Positions 1 through 9,907 of a DNA stretch of 64,000 nt are shown here, in pieces. Below the pieces are notes generated by a model that had not been told where the DNA came from, did not search any database, and saw nothing but the letters and a program-made list of their open reading frames with translations. Origin of the DNA: Anoplolepis gracilipes (Eukaryota; Arthropoda; Insecta; Hymenoptera; Formicidae). The first letter of the stretch is position 1. The number at the start of each line of letters is the position of its first letter. The DNA lies in contig NC_132979.1 of NCBI RefSeq assembly GCF_047496725.1, positions 8,014,501 to 8,078,500 on the forward strand, given 5' to 3'. Position numbers and translations under genes: made by a program.

Positions 1-9
1 AGAAAGATT

Positions 10-1270
10 AAAATCAGTATAAATGAACGAAAACACGATCGCGATCGCGACGAGGTCGAGACAAATGTCAAAAACAATAGCGCTCTATATGTCACTAAGG
101 TCGAATATTATTATTTTATTTCGGAGTCATTTTAGACGTACTTTAACACGTTAAGATTTATCGTAATATTATTACGTATATTATCGTCGCGAGAAATGTG
201 TACGGCGCGCTCGACCTCGAGGTGACCGAACGCGAGGCGCAGGTGCCGGCACCGGCGCCGACATCGGAGTAAAAACACGTGCGCACACTACGCCCGCCGG
301 AGTAAGAATGAATGACTCATGGCTGTCACTAGTCCCGTACGCCGTACGCGCCGGGCTCACCTCCCTTACTATGGAATGCGTGACGTCAAAGACAAGGTCG
401 AGTATGCTCATTCTCTCTCTCTCTTTCTCCTCGCCGCAAGACAATAACAAATACGCACTATACTACGTGATATAATTTAACGCGTTGAAATATGTACAAT
501 CCAATGATTCTAAAATACATATAAAATTCCTTAACAAAAATAATATTATTATTCGATTTAATGCGATATATTTAAAATACATGAAACGCGATTACGAAAT
601 TTGTAAAATACTTCAACGAAAGCAATCTTATGACTTTCTGTATGACTATTATAATTGCACGATTTATTTATTATATTCGTAAATAATTATATCAATGATG
701 TGTGTGTGTGTGAACAATTATTTGTAAAAGCGATAGAAATTTATATTATAGATATACACATATATTTATAGACGTATAATAATTAAATATGAATTAATAA
801 TGAAAAATATGTACAAATTTACTGCCTGTACTTATTACATTTACTAAATATGTATAACTCTCTGTAATTTTAGAAATTTGTCATATTATATTAAATAAAT
901 GTTCTCTCTTTCATCGTAACTATATAATTATTCATTTATATATATATTATGTATGTTTGTTTTTTTTCTATTAGAAAAAGAAAAAGAAAGAGAGAACAGA
1001 ACAGATATTCTATCACTAAAAATTAATGTATTAAATACAATTTATTAATATTTTAATATTTGTTTATTATAAAAACGTGTTTTATTAGATGTGCCTGTTT
1101 TTATTATAGCTTATACTATTTAATTTATTCGATTAAAATATGAATTTTTATTAATAAAATATTTTACATAAATATCGGCAATGTACTTCACGAGCAATAA
1201 TGTATCTTAAAACGCTCGAAAATTCGCTTCCGAATGAATAGGAAAACATATTTCGCAAAGAAGGTATCGT
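10..1270 (+). repeat. Left arm of the large inverted repeat
   Basis: Pairs with 3465-4755. The outer 430 bases are GC-rich and contain an 89-codon open frame on the minus strand (181-450). The inner 800 bases are AT-rich. The arm ends internally at the GAAGGTATCG core near 1260, which is itself half of a smaller palindrome. Confidence 0.85.
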
Positions 1271-1395
1271 TTTTCCCGCGGATTTTAGCGACAACTTCTT
1301 TGCGAAATATGTTTTCCTATTCATACAGAAGCGAATTTTCGAGCATTTTAAAATACATTACCGCTCTTGAAGTACATTTCCCATATTTATTTAAA
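1166..1395. repeat. Palindromic core, copy 1
   Basis: Two arms of about 110 bp face each other around 1283 (centre CCCGCGGATTTTAGCG). Both contain the TTCGCAAAGAAGG motif, GGAAAACATATTTCGC and CGAAAATTCGCTTC. The same palindrome recurs at 8540-8790, and a variant at 3395-3560. Confidence 0.85.
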
Positions 1396-2099
1396 ATATT
1401 TTATTAATAAAAACTGAACTTGCGAGATGATTAAAAGACACATATTATTAATCGCGTACGAGTATGTCAATTGCATAATCGACATTAATTAACAATAATT
1501 AATAAAGTTTCTTTTCCCGAAATTAATATATCAATCGTCCTGCTCTTAAAATTGTACATTCAAAGCGACAAATAGATGAATTAAATAAGTAAACTGATGA
1601 ATTGAATTACAGTAATTAAATAAAATAAAATTATATTATAATTATGTATTCATATATTATATAAGAGTCTCTTGCAACAATGATTTTGGTTAATTAATTT
1701 TGATAAGTAATTTTCCTATTCTTTTCAAATCACGATTACAGTTGTTACAGAAAGCGTCTCGCATCAACTTTTTTATTAATAATACAAGTATTTATAAGAT
1801 TAAACATTATAAAATAAATTGTTTGTTTTTGAAAAAAAGAGAGAGACAGAGAGAGGGAGAGAGAAAGAGAGAGAGAGAGAGGGGAAGAGAGAAAGAATAT
1901 AATTCATCGTTGTGTTTTCTCAATTTTTAATGTTATATATAATTGTTAATGTGAAATATGGGAAACATATCTCTACATTTGTTTAAATATGAAACATATA
2001 ATTCAACATATTATATTCTTCTATAGTAACTTTATATATATATATATATAAATACATATTAAGAATTTTATTTTATTTAATTATTATAATATTATTCAT

Positions 2100-2370
2100 C
2101 GGTTTAACACGTTTAATACATCTATTTAGTTTATTTTAACAACAAAATATGTTTGACACTTATTTCGGCAAAAAAAACTTTATTAATTACTGTTAATTAA
2201 TGTCCATTATGCAATTGACATACTTGTACGCGATTAATAATATGTGTCTTCTAATATCTTCCAAAGTTCGAATTTTATTAATAAAATATTTTACATAGAT
2301 ATCGGCAATGTACTTCACGAGCAGTAATGTATCTTAAAATAATCGAAAATTCGCTTCTGAGTTACTCAAA
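2100..2370 (+). repeat. Partial copy of the palindromic family (one arm only)
   Basis: Reads the same order of landmarks as 8335-8600: a CGTTTAAT block, TTTATTAATTACTGTTAATT, GCAATTGACATACT, the GCGATTAATAATATG block, then TCGGCAATGTACTTCACGAG and GAAAATTCGCTTCTGA. It stops before the palindrome centre, so it cannot fold back on itself. Confidence 0.75.
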
Positions 2371-2574
2371 ATATGAAACAATATGGATTTATATTAGTAT
2401 GTTTTATTACATATTATTAATAGCGCGTAGCCTTTTTTACTTTAGAATATACATGTAGTGGAGTAATGTATATATCAGCACAAAGTTAAATGATTTTATT
2501 AAATGATTGAAAAGTTATATTTTATATATATTTATATTAGAATATATATAAATACCTATTATTTATATGTATTT

Positions 2575-2830
2575 AATATAATTTTATTTTATTTAATTAT
2601 TATAATTTTATTCAACAGTTTGACACGTTTAATTCACTTTTTTGGTTTATTACAATTTTAACAACAGAATCCGTTTGATATACTAATTTTGGGAAAAGAG
2701 AAACTTTATTAATTGCTGCTAATTAACGCCAATTATGCAGTTGGCATACTTGTGCGCGATTAGTAATATGCGTCATTTAACATTCTCGAAAGTTCGTCTT
2801 TCTGATTTTTATTAATAAAACAATATGTAT
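2575..2830 (+). repeat. Second, more diverged partial copy of the same arm
   Basis: Contains AAACTTTATTAATTGCTG, a GCAGTTGGCATACTTG block and TTTTTATTAATAAAAC in the same order as 2100-2370, with more substitutions. It lies directly downstream of that copy. Confidence 0.65.
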
Positions 2831-3394
2831 AAAGATTGGTAATGCTATCCACGATCAGTTGACTGTCGCGGAATCGACAGTATTTTTATATATCAATATG
2901 TACATAAAAAGTCTTGAAACATAATCGGTTCATTAACAAGATTTTTAAATATAGTGCATCGCGAAATATATAAAATGTCTTTAACATTTAAGTATGAAGA
3001 TATATTGCAAAAATATATCGATTGTTCGCATGACATAATGCGAAAATCATATAAATTTGTCCTCTAGACGATCATACAATTAAATGTGAAATAATTGATT
3101 ATTACTGCTAATGAATAAAACTCTTTTCAACTCTTAAAACTCGATTCTTTAACAAGGTAAAAGAAATGCAGTTCACAAGTAATAACATATCTTTTAATAT
3201 GTTTCATTTCTTATTAGGAGAATATATTTCGCAAAAAGGTATGCTGCAGTAATTATTATGCACATTATGAACAATAATAATATGCCGTTAAATATTTTAG
3301 AAAATTCCTTTCTGAATTATTAGAAAATATTTTGCGACGAGAGATCGTGAAATAATTCAGTTCAAGCGGTACGCTCGGAAATTTTTATTCTGAG

Positions 3395-3560
3395 TTACTA
3401 GGAGAATATATTTCGCAAAGAAGGTATCGCTTTCGCAGCCGACCTTGCCGCCGATCTTGCCTGTAGCGATACCTTCTTTGCCAAATATGTTTTCCTATTC
3501 ATTCAGAAGCGAATTTTCGAGGGTTTTAAGATACATTATTGCTCGTGAAGTACATTGCCG
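3395..3560. repeat. Palindromic core variant inside the right arm
   Basis: The left half has TTTCGCAAAGAAGGTATCGC (3409-3428) and the right half GCGATACCTTCTTTGCCAAA. The centre here is CCGACCTTGCCGCCGATCTT, different from copies 1 and 2. It marks the inner end of the right arm. Confidence 0.75.
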
Positions 3561-4755
3561 ATATTTATGTAAAATATTTTATTAATAAAAATTCATATTT
3601 TAATCGAATAAATTAAATAGTATAAGCTCTAATAAAAACAGGCACATCTAATAAAAAACTTTTTTATAAGAAACAAATAATAAAATATTAATAAATTGTA
3701 TTTAATACATTAATTTTTAATGATAGAATATCTGTTTTTTTCTCTCTTTCTTTTTCTTTTTCTGATAGAAAAAAAAACAAACATATGAAATATATATATA
3801 AATGAATAATTATATAGTTACGATGAAAGAGAGAACATTTATTTAATATGATATGACAAATTTCTATAATTACGGAGAGTTATACATATTTAGTAAATGT
3901 AATAAGTACAGGCAGTACATTTGTGCATATTTTTTATTATTAATTTATATTTAATTAATATACGTCTATAAATATATGTGTGTATCTATAATATAAATTT
4001 CTATCTCTTTTACAAATAATTGTTCACACATACACACACACAAACACACACACACGCATTATTGATATAATTTTTTACGAGAATAATAAATAAATCGTGC
4101 AATTATAATAGTCATACAGTAAGTCATAAGATTGCTTTCGTTGAAGTATTTTACAAATTTCGTAATCGCGTTTCATGTATTTTAAATATATCACATTAAA
4201 TCGAATAATAATATTATTTTTGTTAAGAAATTTTATATGTATTTTAGAATCATTGGATTGTACATATTTCAACGTGTTAAATTATATCACGTAGTATAGT
4301 GCGTATTTGTTATTGTCTGGCGGCGAGGAGAAAGAGAGAGAGAGAATGAGCATACTCGACCTTGTCGTTGACGTCACGCATTCCATAGTAAGGGAGGTGA
4401 GCCCGGCGCGTACGGCGTACGGGACTAGTGACAGCCATGAGTCATTCATTCTTACTCCGGCGGGCGTAGTGTGCGCACGTGTTTTTACTCCGGTGCCGAC
4501 ACCTGCGCCTCGCGTTCGGTCACCTCGAGGTCGAGCGCGCCGTACACGTTTCTCGCGACGATAATATACGTAATAATATTACGATAAATCTTAACGTGTT
4601 AAAGTACGTCTAAAATGACTCCGAAATAAAATAATAACATTCGACCTTGGTGACATATAGCGCGCTATTGTTTTTGACATTCGTCTCGGCTTTCGGCTCT
4701 CTGCTCTCGGTTCTCGGCTTCATCGCGATCGCGGTCGTGTTTTCGTTCATATTTC
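3465..4755 (-). repeat. Right arm of the large inverted repeat
   Basis: Reverse complement of 10-1270. It contains an 85-codon open frame on the plus strand (4307-4564) mirroring the 89-codon minus-strand frame of the left arm. The two frames differ by substitutions and a net 12-base, in-frame length difference in a proline-rich stretch. Confidence 0.85.
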
Positions 4756-4765
4756 CTGATTTCGA

Positions 4766-5816
4766 TCACGAAATTATGTTGTCGGGGATCGTATTTGATG
4801 CCGACTAACTGGGATTCTCTCAGCGTTGCTTTCCAGTGAAAAATGATTGATTGAGGAAGATGTTGCCAAATGGATGTCGATTATCGGCGTTTAATTTGCA
4901 TTTTTTCAATCGTCATTTCTTACTGGGCAACAACGTTTATACGCCTCAGTATCGCGGCTGAGGCGAATGCCGGCCGCGTAAAGACGTATGTTCAGTATAG
5001 AGAGATACATGAACGCGCGGTTAATATTAAGCTAACGCTCGATAATCGGTTGTTGAGAGCACGGTCTCTGCTTCGTCAACGGGTTTCGGTCCTAGTCGAT
5101 TAGAGGTCGGTCGATTGTTGGAATAAATCATTGATGGGTTTTTCGATCGTTCCGAAATTCGGGAGTGCCGTCAAAGTATCGCGCGTAAAAGTGCGGAAGT
5201 GCCGTCCAAACTATCGCGCGTTTTTACTTTTGTACGGTTTAAACAAATTTAAAAAAGTATATCGCGCGTATAAAACAATAGATCCTGGCTTCCCTGACAT
5301 CTGAGAGGAGGAGGAGGCCTAGGAGAGGCATCCTGCATCGGCGGAGCAACCCCAGGGTAAATATTATTTGTATATTAATTAATAAATACTTTATACAAAA
5401 TAATTCGATTCTTTTAGTTGAATGATTTAATTAAAAGAAATTCAGAGATAAAGATTTTTGTATAAATCTTATAAAAGTTTTTATTTATAAAGAAAAGTTT
5501 TTTTAATTTACAAAGTTATTCCATATTTATATATATCTGCTTATTATTGTACGCGTCGAATATAAATTTATTAAGTATAATAATAAATTCTTTAATATTA
5601 ATTATTTAAAATCGCTGCTATAATTTGGATTTTATTTTGTATGTTACAGATAACATAGCTTCAATATCGACAACTCCGTTGTTGCGCATCAGTGTCGGTG
5701 AGTGACAAAAAGCTTTTATTATATTTTAAAGCAACGGATTTGTATAGAGATTTGTAGATGTAGATTAATAGACTTGTAGATAAAGATGTAGATTGTAGAT
5801 AAATTCGTTGCTTTAA
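4766..5816. other. Unique spacer with possible noncoding exons
   Basis: No recognisable protein. The stretch 4680-5350 is richer in GC than its surroundings and ends in CCCCAGGGTAAAT, which resembles a splice donor. Further on, TATGTTACAG (about 5642) and CGGTGAGTG (about 5696) would fit a 47-base exon. These could be noncoding or 5' UTR exons, but splice-like motifs are common by chance. A 77-codon frame at 4870-5103 matches nothing I know. Confidence 0.25.
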
Positions 5817-6133
5817 CCCTCGGACGGCGGAATGCATGCATGCCGTACTCTGGGTCAATTTTAAATTATAAAAAAATTGCTTTTTGTACGTATTCCAAAA
5901 GAAAATTTTATATTACATTTTTCATTTACTTTTTTTTTAACTTTTGTTAAAATAGGTATACCATTTGTATATTAAAATTGATAGAAAAAGAAAAATATTA
6001 AAAAAAATAAAAATATATGATTTATTCCAGTTTTATGCAAGACATACATGAAATATTTATTTTAATTATATATATTAAATTTTTATAAAACAATTTTAAA
6101 GATACAAATGTTTAATGACCCGCCGACAGAGGG
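5817..6133. mobile_element. Probable short MITE with CCCTC...GAGGG ends
   Basis: The left end CCCTCGGACGGCGG is matched, with three differences, by the reverse complement of the right end (CCGCCGACAGAGGG). The element is about 317 bp, AT-rich inside, with no coding frame. The bases before the left end are TTTAA; the right flank does not repeat them cleanly, so the superfamily is uncertain. Confidence 0.45.
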
Positions 6134-6161
6134 ATTGATATGCATGCTAATATATTTTACA

Positions 6162-6596
6162 TACACCGAAAAAATTATATTCTCAGCTTAAGAATATTTC
6201 ATTTAACTTTATAATATATTTCTTTAAAATAAACATTAAGAAGATCTTCTTACAATTAGTTTAAGAGAGAAGTCTTCTAAAGAGTACTTTCAGATATTCT
6301 TAGCAAGTAAGAATATACTTATATACTGAATAGAATATTTTCTTATCATTATATTATTTAATATTTGAGATTATGAATCCCAATAACAAAAAAAATTTTA
6401 CAAATGGACATTTGCTATTTATTAAAATTTTGACAAGTTAAATATACATAATATATTAATATATACAATAGTTTTAATTTCATTATAAATTAGGTGTTTT
6501 AAAATATATCACGGTAAAAAATTATTCTTATTTATTAAGAATATCTATTAAGAAGGCTTATAAAGTCTACATTTTGAGTACAATTTTTTCGGTATA
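6162..6596. mobile_element. MITE with CCGAAAAAATT terminal repeats
   Basis: Starts with ACACCGAAAAAATTATATTC and ends with the reverse complement of TATACCGAAAAAATTGTACT. The inside is AT-rich and includes AAGAATAT motifs in both orientations. No coding capacity. Confidence 0.6.
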
Positions 6597-8221
6597 TACA
6601 TGATTATATTTGTTATATATCTTTTGCAACTTTCGACGACTAATGATACGCATTTACAAAACGATTGTATTATAATATCATACGATCCTAAATGAATATA
6701 AGTCGTCTTATTTGCCGGTGATAATTATTACCGGCAGTAGAAGAAGTTGTTTTTCTTTCTCAATTCTTGGCTCGTAGAAATCGAGTCAGAATGAATAGCC
6801 AGGAGCAACAAAAGGTAGGTCCAACTGGCTGAAGATACGTGGTCAATTCTGGCCACAATGCGTAAAAAATATGTAATCGCAAATTTCCAATTAGGACTCC
6901 CCAAATCTTGTTTTATCAGATTTTTACTGATGTAGCTAATAGAAGTAGGTCTGCTAGGGCTATTAAGACAATTTAAAAAAAAACATAAAATTTAATAAAA
7001 GAAAAATTATAGCTATTATAAAATTAAATTTATTTGTAAGGAAAAAAATATAAAAATATAAATATAAGATAATATAAAATTGTAAAAATATAAAAATTTA
7101 ATATTTTTTTCAATAAAATAAAAAATTAATTAAATATAAATTACATATAAAAACTGTAAAAACAAGTTTTAAAACATTATTAGGTAAAAATTAAAATTAT
7201 ATTCATAATAAAATTTAGTTTAATTATGAAAAACGTAAAAAAATGTAACTTATTTATTGTACATGTAACTTATTGTATGTATGTATATAATATGTATATT
7301 ATATGCATATCTTTTATATTAAGATGTATATTATACAGGTATAACATTGTATTTATGGTATGTTATATATTATATTGCATAAGATTATATGGACATTAAA
7401 TATTAATTTTAAATATTATATTATATTATTAAAATAGTATAAGATATTATTGCGTAAGAGATAGATTTAAGTTGCGTTATATTATATGTATGAATTATAT
7501 TTATTGTATTATACTTATTGTAAAAAGTAAAATTACACGAAATGGAAGAATACATACAATTACATAAAATTCCATTAAAATTCTAGGTTTTCTTAATTGA
7601 GAGAGACGTATCGATAAATTTATTAATAATTCGATCTTTTGGTCGTGATATAGACTATATCAATTACGTTTTAAAAATTTCTAATAAATTATATAGATCA
7701 ATTTCGGATATTTCGTATAATTCTATGTAATAAAATTATTTTGAATTAAAAATTAAAATTATATTTTATATTAAATTTTGTATACACCTGCGCTAGCTCC
7801 TAATTGCCTTTCTCGGTGACGTTTTAATTAAATTTTGTAAAATATATTTGTAATATAATTAATTCTCTATATATAACATTGAATTAATTATATATAATAT
7901 TTTATGTATTTTGTACATTTTACAATGTATTTTATACATTTTGTAATATATTTTATATTAAATTTTATATCATATTCATTCTTTGCGAATACATTATCTT
8001 ATTTCGGTATGGCGTTTCTAATTTCCTGAACTGAATAATTCATGCAGACTCGATCGATAGCTAATCAATCTTTTCGATTTTTGATCAAATAAAGAATTCA
8101 AATTTCGTTTACCGCGGAACATCTCGCAATATGTTATTAACTTTCTGATTTCTTTCTTTTCGCATCCTTCTAGCATTCTCATCCTGGCTATGTCTTATCT
8201 TTAATTTTTAATGAGGCATCG
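6597..8221. other. AT-rich intergenic DNA without genes
   Basis: Very AT-rich sequence with TATAT and TTTAT runs. The only gene-like signal is at about 6783-6813, where an ATG, seven further codons and AAAAGGTAGGT (a good donor shape) occur together. I found no continuation exon. Confidence 0.5.
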
Positions 8222-9080
8222 AAATTAATTAACCGAGATTATTGTTGCAAGAGACACTTATATAACTATATATATGATATATAAATGCATATTTATAATA
8301 TATAATTTTATTTTATTTAATTACTGTAATTCTATTCATCAGTTGACTCATTTAATTCATCTATTTGTCGCTTTGAATTTACAATTATAAAAGCAGGACG
8401 TTTGATATATTAATTTCGGGAAAAGAAACTTTATTAATTATTGTTAATTAATGCCGATTATGCAATTGACATACTCGTACGCGATTAATAATATGTGTCT
8501 TCTAATCGTCTCGAAAGTTCGATTTTTATAAATAAAAGATATTATATAAATATCGACAATGTACTTCACGAGCGGTAATGCATTTTAAAACGCTCGAAAA
8601 TTCGCTTCTGTATGAATAGGAAAACATATTTCGCAAAGAAGGTATCGTTCTTCCCGCGGATTTTAGCGATATCTTCTTTGCGAAATATGTTTTCCTATTC
8701 ATACAGAAGCGAATTTTCGAGCGTTTTAAAATACATTACCGCTCGTGAAGTACATTGTCAATATTTATATAACATCTTTTATTAATAAAAATTGAACTTT
8801 CGAGGATATTAGAAGACGCATATTGTTAATCGCGTACGAGTATGTCAATTGCATAATCGGCGTTAATTAACAGTAATTAATAAAGTTTCATTTCTCGAAA
8901 TTAATATATCAAACGTCTTGCTATTAAAATTGTAAATTGAAAACGACAAATAGATGAATTAAACGACTCAACAGATGTATAAAATTACAGTAATTAAATA
9001 AAATAAAATTATATTATAATTATGTATTTATATATATTATATAAGAGTCTTTTGCAACAATGATCTCGGTTAATTAATTT
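8222..9080. mobile_element. Complete foldback element, about 860 bp, near-perfect palindrome
   Basis: Both ends carry TTAATTAACCGAGAT in inverted orientation (about 8226 and 9062), followed by TTGCAA and the AGAGNCNCTTATATA block. The arms stay paired to the centre near 8662. The inner 110 bp on each side is almost identical (CTCGAAAATTCGCTTCTGTA and its reverse complement). This appears to be the full-length member of the family seen in pieces at 1166-1700, 2100-2830 and 3395-3560. No transposase frame. Confidence 0.85.
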
Positions 9081-9170
9081 TGACAAGTAATTTTCCTTTT
9101 CTTTTCAAATCATGATTAGTTGTTACAGAAAGTGTCTCGCATCAACTTTTTTATTAATAATATATACAAG

Positions 9171-9257
9171 AACATATACATTCATTAATATTTTATTACA
9201 TATTATTAATTGCAACTGCGCGTGATCTTTTTTCACTTTAACATATATTATGAAGTA

Positions 9258-9288
<31 letters not shown>

Positions 9289-9357
9289 AAAGTGAAAAAA
9301 GATCATGCGCAGTTGCAATTAATAATATGTAATAAAATATTAATGAATGTATATGTT
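9171..9357. repeat. Near-perfect palindrome with 78-bp arms and a (TA)n centre
   Basis: The left arm starts AACATATACATTCATTAATA and contains CAACTGCGCGTGATC. The right arm mirrors it, with GATCATGCGCAGTTG as the only clear mismatch. The centre is an alternating TA run (about 9256-9284). A diverged single arm is visible at about 2385-2470. It ends 550 bp upstream of the eIF3d start codon. Confidence 0.9.
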
Positions 9358-9379
9358 TCGTATATTTGAGATCCACAGT

Positions 9380-9436
9380 TATGGATCTAGCACGGACACG
9401 AACCATAATTTGTGGATCTAGCACGGACGCGAACCG
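9380..9436 (+). repeat. Tandem duplication with a 33-bp step
   Basis: GGATCTAGCACGGACACGAA and GGATCTAGCACGGACGCGAA occur one after the other about 33 bases apart, upstream of eIF3d. Function unknown. Confidence 0.7.
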
Positions 9437-9907
9437 CTAGAAAGTCGATCCAGCTACGTAGTTTCTAAAATCGATCCAGTTAGCGCCACTGTACCTCGGT
9501 GAAAATGGGTTCCCTTAAAAACGGCTTCATGGCGCCTCTCAGGCTTCTCTCTGCTATTATGAATAAATTTTGTGAGAGGTGAGACACGTTTAACGTTGAA
9601 TATAAAGTACATATAAAAAATAAATTAAGTAATATAACAGAGATAATATTCGATTATTTTTTATACAAGAATAATGTGTAAATATAAATTTCCATTTGAT
9701 TGATATACCCTAAAAAATGAGCGTCGAACGTTAACATGAAAAAGCACCTTTAGGATTTCTTAGGATTTTTTCAAAGAGGAATTTGGCGGTACTGCCGGTG
9801 CGGCAGTAAAGAAAGAGGCCCAGAGTAGGATTTCCGGTCGTGGAGGATTTCTGTCTTGTTGCTTCGTGTGCTCTGCGGGTTGATGCAAATTCGATCGAAG
9901 TAACGAT

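Larger units (their letters stand above)
1..4765. mobile_element. Large foldback element: inverted repeat with about 1.25-kb arms
   Basis: The left arm (about 10-1270) is repeated in reverse complement at about 3465-4755, collinear over its whole length with small differences. Matching landmarks are the ATGAACGAAAACACGA end (24-39 and about 4735-4750), the GC-rich block 181-450 and 4307-4564, the AT-rich block 485-682 and 4075-4272, and the AAAAACAGGCACATCT block near 1090 and 3640. The 2.2-kb spacer holds pieces of a second palindromic family. No transposase frame is seen, so this is a non-autonomous foldback or MITE-like element. The left edge may lie beyond base 1, so no target-site duplication can be called. 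Confidence 0.85.

Noticed and set aside
4870..5103. 77-codon frame with a hydrophobic stretch
   Set aside because: The hydrophobic part is interrupted by charged residues and no support exists for a gene here; kept only as part of the spacer note.
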